Of a DNA stretch of 35,000 nucleotides, positions 32,146 to 35,000 are shown piece by piece (the first letter of the stretch is position 1; each line of letters begins with the position of its first letter). The DNA is taken from the NCBI GenBank assembly GCA_035946615.1, contig DASYZB010000140.1, positions 1-35,000 of the forward strand, read 5' to 3'. A program made the translations under genes and the position numbers. The notes below the pieces were generated by a model. The model was not told the DNA's origin and made no database searches. It saw only the letters and a list, made by a program, of their open reading frames with translations. This DNA is from Verrucomicrobiia bacterium (GTDB lineage: Bacteria > Verrucomicrobiota > Verrucomicrobiia > Limisphaerales > UBA8199).

Positions 32146-32285
32146 AACTTGCTTCTGGAGCGGATTAAGTTAATAAATAGTTAGTTCCATAGCCAGTAAT
32201 TTGGGCCTCCATCCTGCTGTTGGCGCCCAAAGGGCGGCTATCCGAGAACAGGCTTTAAAGAATCAAACTGGCTGCTGATGAGCTT

Positions 32286-32765
32286 ATGAAAACCTGCAGT
32301 TGTCTCTACCGGCTGATGAGCAATTGGCGTGGCTGGTCAGGCCTGATTATGGTCACCTGCCTTTTCCACGCCCACGCGCAGCAATATTCGATTGATTGGT
32401 ACAAGATTTCAGGCGGCGGCGGCGCCAGCAGCAACGGACAGTACGTGGTCAGCGGCACGATTGGCCAGCACGACGCCGGCGGACCGATGACCGGCGGCAA
32501 TTACTCGCTCACGGGCGGATTCTGGAGCCTGGTTGCGGCCGTGCAAACGCCCGGCGCGCCGCTCTTAGGCATTTATCACACAGATACCAACACCGTCGTG
32601 GTTTATTGGCCCGCAGCGGCCAGCAGTTTCACCCTCCAGCAGAGCGCCAGTTTGAGTTCGCCCGGCTGGGGAAACGTGACCGCAACTCAAAACCTGGTGG
32701 GCACCAATATCGAGGTCATCGTCTCTCCGCCGGTCGGCACGGAATTTTATCGGCTGCAACAATAG
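32286..32765 (+). CDS. small secreted 'IDWYKISGGGG' protein with shared C-terminal module
   Basis: 159 residues. Signal peptide LIMVTCLFHAHA (cleavage near 31) is followed by IDWYKISGGGGASSNGQYVV and GGNYSLTGGFWSL, a repeat-like beta domain often multi-copy in Pedosphaera-type genomes. The C-terminal half (SSFTLQQSASLSSPGWGNVT ... GTEFYRLQQ) carries the module that also ends the genes at 4761 and 29847. Function unknown; likely extracellular or surface. The intergenic stretch before it holds an inverted repeat but no clear promoter. Confidence 0.75.
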   Translation: MKTCSCLYRLMSNWRGWSGLIMVTCLFHAHAQQYSIDWYKISGGGGASSNGQYVVSGTIGQHDAGGPMTGGNYSLTGGFWSLVAAVQTPGAPLLGIYHTDTNTVVVYWPAAASSFTLQQSASLSSPGWGNVTATQNLVGTNIEVIVSPPVGTEFYRLQQ

Positions 32766-32820
32766 AACATGGTTTGTCGCAGGGTGGATACACGAAGCCT
32801 TTTTGGAGCTTCTTGTGCTT

Positions 32821-33006
32821 TTAGCGCCGCTTCTTGGCGGGCAACTTCTTGCGCTTGGTTTTTGCAAAGTCCCTGAGCTGACTGCGGCTCATTGAATTGA
32901 ACATGCTCTTCGAAGCGCCACGAAGAGAGGATTTGCTGCGCCGTCCGCGTTTTGCCGCCAAAGCGGATCCGGCGGCCATTTGCTGTTTTTTTGATTTTGC
33001 AGGCAT
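32821..33006 (-). CDS. small basic MPAKSK protein, DUF3008-like
   Basis: 61 residues, rich in Lys/Arg. MPAKSKKQQMAAGSALAAKR, RGASKSMFNSMSRSQLRDFA and TKRKKLPAKKRR match the DUF3008-type small basic proteins. These are of unknown function; nucleic-acid or ribosome association is often supposed from charge. The start ATG at 33006 is clear. Convergent with the secreted protein gene and separated by 51 bases from the aminotransferase gene upstream. Confidence 0.8.
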   Translation of the reverse strand: MPAKSKKQQMAAGSALAAKRGRRSKSSLRGASKSMFNSMSRSQLRDFAKTKRKKLPAKKRR

Positions 33007-33057
33007 ACAGTGAGTCAGCCATTGTTGAAATGCCCCCGCCAGGGGGTGTTTCCCGCC

Positions 33058-34254
33058 TTAAAGCAATGAAAGGGCCTGCCCAAGGTATTCGTATTCAGGG
33101 ATCGAGTTATAGATTTGCGCCGAGATTCGAAAGTAACGCCGCTCGGGCGCACCCAACCGCACCAAAGGCACCTCGATCCCGAACCTATCGTAAAGAGCCA
33201 CTTGCTCGCGGTCTATTTTGCCCTTTCGGGCACGGCCCTGGAACCGTTCCGGGAGAGGCAAAGTCGCCAGCGCCCCCAACATTGACTCCGGACAAGGCGG
33301 CTCGATTTGAAGCAGGTCGCAAAGCAGGCGCCGGGCCTGAATCGCCAGCGCTCTGTTGCGCCTTCGCAGTGCGGTCCAACCGCCGGGCAACAAGCTTCCC
33401 ATCCATTCAACTGCCGCTCCGGCACAAAACCAGGCAGTTGGGTCACAGGTGCCTGCCCAATCAAATCGATCCTGAAACGGGCTGTAGCCATGTCGTGGGG
33501 TGTTGTTCCCGTGGCTGATCACCGCCGGTTGCAGGAACTCTTGCTTGTCTTCGCGAGCCCAGAGAAACGCAGCGCCCTTGGGAGCGCAGACCCATTTGTG
33601 AAGATTGCCGGTGCAAAAAGCGGGGCGCAGACGGCTCAGGTTCATCGGGACCATACCTGGGGCGTGGGCTGCATCAAGCAGGCTGTCCACTCCACGCGCA
33701 TCCAGCGCGTGGACCAGGTCCTCGACGGGAAATACCATTCCTGAATTGCTGGTGACATAATCAATAAGGGCCAGGCGCGTGCGTGGCGTAACCGCCCGCA
33801 GCACCGCCTCGACCACCTGCTCGGGACACTCGAGCGGAAACGGAACATGGGCGAGCCTCAAGCGAGCTGCGGAGCGGCGGGCGGCTTCTGCCAGTACATT
33901 GTGGCAGGCATTGTAATCATGGTTGGTGGTGAGCAATTCATCACCGTGCGAAAGCCTCAGCGAACGGACAACCGCATTGACTCCGCTCGTCGCGTTGGAA
34001 ACGAAAACCATGTCCTGACGGCGAGCGCCAACAAATTTTGCCACTGTTCTGCGTGAAGGTTCCAAACGTTCCTCATAATGCCGCCAGAGAAATTGCACCG
34101 GTTCGGCTTCCATCTGCCGCCGCAGTTCAGATTGCAGGTCCAGAATGGGTTTGGGGCAGGCCCCGAACGAGCCGTGGTTAAGGAAGACGCTGTTGGGCGC
34201 AAGGACCCAGTGGCGCCGGTATTTCGAATGCCTCGGCGGTGTGCTCCGCTTCAT
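33058..34254 (-). CDS. class V aminotransferase / isopenicillin N epimerase-like PLP enzyme
   Basis: 398 residues. The class V fold is shown by FLNHGSFGACPKPILDLQ, VFVSNATSGVNAVVRSL, LLTTNHDYNACHNVL, then ALIDYVTSNSGMVFPVEDL and LLDAAHAPGMVPMNL (Asp194, His197), with the PLP lysine in CTGNLHKWVCAPKGAAFLW (Lys220). The pattern resembles isopenicillin N epimerase-like and cysteine-desulfurase-superfamily proteins. The frame opens to 34503, but the ATG at 34254 begins the recognisable domain and the upstream part overlaps the divergent regulator gene. The substrate is not predictable. Divergent from rrf2 with 88 bases between starts. Confidence 0.88.
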   Translation of the reverse strand: MKRSTPPRHSKYRRHWVLAPNSVFLNHGSFGACPKPILDLQSELRRQMEAEPVQFLWRHYEERLEPSRRTVAKFVGARRQDMVFVSNATSGVNAVVRSLRLSHGDELLTTNHDYNACHNVLAEAARRSAARLRLAHVPFPLECPEQVVEAVLRAVTPRTRLALIDYVTSNSGMVFPVEDLVHALDARGVDSLLDAAHAPGMVPMNLSRLRPAFCTGNLHKWVCAPKGAAFLWAREDKQEFLQPAVISHGNNTPRHGYSPFQDRFDWAGTCDPTAWFCAGAAVEWMGSLLPGGWTALRRRNRALAIQARRLLCDLLQIEPPCPESMLGALATLPLPERFQGRARKGKIDREQVALYDRFGIEVPLVRLGAPERRYFRISAQIYNSIPEYEYLGQALSLL

Positions 34255-34342
34255 TTTTCGGGCAAAGTTTAGGGCCTGGGGAGCACAGAGCAAGAAAAGG
34301 CCATTCTTGACCTTTGTGGTGTGGATTTTAAAATCGGTTCTC

Positions 34343-34804
34343 ATGAAGCTCTCGTTGCGAGGTGAATACGCTCTGCGCGCCCTGCTGGTACTCGGGCTCG
34401 AGTACGGCCAGGAGGTCGTTCGGGTACAAACCATCGCCGAGCACCAGAATATACCCAAACGCTTTCTCGAACAGATTCTAAACGACTTGAAGTCCGCCGG
34501 CATCGTTCAAAGCAAGCGCGGTGTGGCCGGAGGCTACCGCCTGGCAAAGCCGCCCGAGACGATCACCCTGGCCGCCGTTGTGCGCCATATTGAAGGTGCT
34601 CTGGCTCCAGTCAGTTGCGTTAGCGAGCGCTTTTACGAAAAGTGTTCATGCCCTGACGAATCGCGCTGCGCTATCCGTAGCGTTATGGGAGAAATCCGTG
34701 AGGCGATAGTCAAAACAGCCGAACGCGTGACGATTGCCGACTTGTGCGACCGCTCGCGCGCGCTGCAGAAAACGCTGTTGGGCCCTCCGGACTTTATGAT
34801 TTAA
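34343..34804 (+). CDS. Rrf2/IscR-like transcriptional regulator
   Basis: 153 residues. The winged helix MKLSLRGEYALRALLVLGLE, VQTIAEHQNIPKRFLEQILN, then LKSAGIVQSKRGVAGGYRL is the Rrf2 signature. After it come Cys92, Cys101, Cys103 and Cys109 (SCVSERFYEKCSCPDESRCA), similar to the three cysteines that hold the [2Fe-2S] cluster of IscR, so the protein may sense Fe-S, iron, NO or redox state; CymR-type members instead regulate cysteine metabolism. The ATG at 34343 is the natural start; the open frame upstream lies in the divergent gene. Divergent aminotransferase is a plausible target, as is a gene beyond the window. Confidence 0.9.
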   Translation: MKLSLRGEYALRALLVLGLEYGQEVVRVQTIAEHQNIPKRFLEQILNDLKSAGIVQSKRGVAGGYRLAKPPETITLAAVVRHIEGALAPVSCVSERFYEKCSCPDESRCAIRSVMGEIREAIVKTAERVTIADLCDRSRALQKTLLGPPDFMI

Positions 34805-34859
34805 CAGAAGCGCGCTCATCCAACCCAATCTGAGCTTGCACCTGTCTTCCGCTTCTGTT
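34803..34859 (+). terminator. inverted repeat after the rrf2 gene, possible terminator
   Basis: AACAGAAGCG (34803-34812) and CGCTTCTGTT (34850-34859) are perfect 10-bp arms, the left arm overlapping the TAA stop. The 37-base loop holds a nested GCTC/GAGC pair. CTTTC follows the stem, a poor T-run, so termination is uncertain. Confidence 0.35.
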
Positions 34860-34890
34860 CTTTCAAGTTCCTGCGAATTAGGGGTTTATC

Positions 34891-34908
34891 GTCCAGCCGG
34901 TTCTGGAC
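34891..34908. repeat. GTCCAG/CTGGAC inverted repeat, possible operator
   Basis: Perfect 6-bp arms (34891-34896, 34903-34908) around CCGGTT, with a T-run (34917-34923) eight bases further on. Also nearby is the palindrome AAGAATTCTT (34942-34951). Either could be a regulator site next to the promoter-like pair at 34962-34990. Confidence 0.3.
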
Positions 34909-34961
34909 CGAAGAAGTTTTTTTGGTGGGCATAAAAAAGAAAAGAATTCTTCAGAAATCTG

Positions 34962-34990
34962 TTGACCGCCGATTCTCCGGTAGCTAAGTT
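34962..34990 (+). promoter_or_regulatory. candidate promoter of a gene beyond the window
   Basis: TTGACC (34962-34967) and TAAGTT (34985-34990) with a 17-bp gap. The -35 box is a good match and the -10 box weak. The adjacent palindromes and rrf2 gene make regulation by the Rrf2-type protein plausible. Confidence 0.3.
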
Positions 34991-35000
34991 GTTGGTGTTG

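Noticed and set aside
32200-32231. TTTGGGC/GCCCAAA inverted repeat before the small secreted protein gene
   Set aside because: 18-base loop and no T-run; not convincing as a terminator.
34255-34503. N-terminal extension of the class V aminotransferase
   Set aside because: Overlaps the divergent regulator and does not look like the family; the ATG at 34254 starts the domain.
1-35000. CRISPR arrays, tRNA or rRNA genes, insertion sequences, prophage or integrase
   Set aside because: No regular repeats, cloverleaf-like genes, transposase or integrase motifs were seen on either strand.

Overview
The window reads as ordinary chromosome of a GC-rich, Gram-negative-type bacterium, most likely a member of the Verrucomicrobiota (Pedosphaera/Limisphaerales-like). 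This is inferred from a PEP-CTERM protein, secreted proteins ending in a short beta-rich module with a terminal FYRL-like motif, an 'IDWYKISGGGG' secreted protein, an ASPIC/UnbV FG-GAP lipoprotein, a TonB-ExbB-ExbD cluster and many starts without a Shine-Dalgarno. I see no rRNA, tRNA, CRISPR array, transposase, integrase or phage gene.

Layout. 1-1.4 kb: a zinc-ribbon protein that may start outside the window, a membrane-protein gene that looks frameshifted, and a small unknown gene. 1.4-4.0 kb: an overlapping trio of lipoprotein, Tat-exported Gfo/Idh/MocA oxidoreductase and MarR-type regulator. 4.0-6.3 kb: a PEP-CTERM protein overlapping tail to tail with a multi-domain secreted protein. 6.5-8.9 kb: a serine-hydrolase (AmiE/beta-lactamase fold) fused to a NamZ-type (DUF1343) muramidase. 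8.9-12 kb, minus strand: a membrane-anchored unknown, a subtilisin-like protease with an STN-like N-terminus, and a DUF362 protein, the last divergent from a TPR lipoprotein. 14-16.6 kb: a CvpA-like membrane protein and dnaG primase, with hairpins at both ends of dnaG. 16.6-18.3 kb: a multi-pass membrane protein and a second beta-lactamase-fold hydrolase. 18.5-21.6 kb: an AI-2E-family transporter with an extra C-terminal domain, translationally coupled to topoisomerase IB. 21.6-24.6 kb: a protein with tandem HTH motifs, a class IV aminotransferase, a small secreted beta-rich protein and a small unknown. 24.9-28.1 kb: exbB-exbD-tonB-exbD with tight or overlapping junctions, then a dual-specificity-type phosphatase. 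28.1-32.8 kb: FG-GAP/ASPIC lipoprotein, soluble sugar-dehydrogenase-like protein, a c-type heme lipoprotein and a small secreted protein. 32.8-35 kb: a small basic 'MPAKSK' protein, a class V aminotransferase divergent from an Rrf2/IscR-like regulator, and a regulatory-looking 3' end.

Common themes are envelope biology (peptidoglycan turnover, TonB energisation, secreted adhesive or sensor-like proteins) and local regulators next to their probable targets. No intact, clearly new multi-gene defence or mobile system is visible. The most unusual items are domain fusions (AmiE-like + NamZ; AI-2E transporter + cobalamin-binding-like domain; STN + prodomain + S8 protease), the shared C-terminal module on three unrelated secreted proteins, an orphan tandem-HTH protein, and transcription signals embedded in dnaG. 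Functional names rest on motif recognition by eye; no database search was possible.
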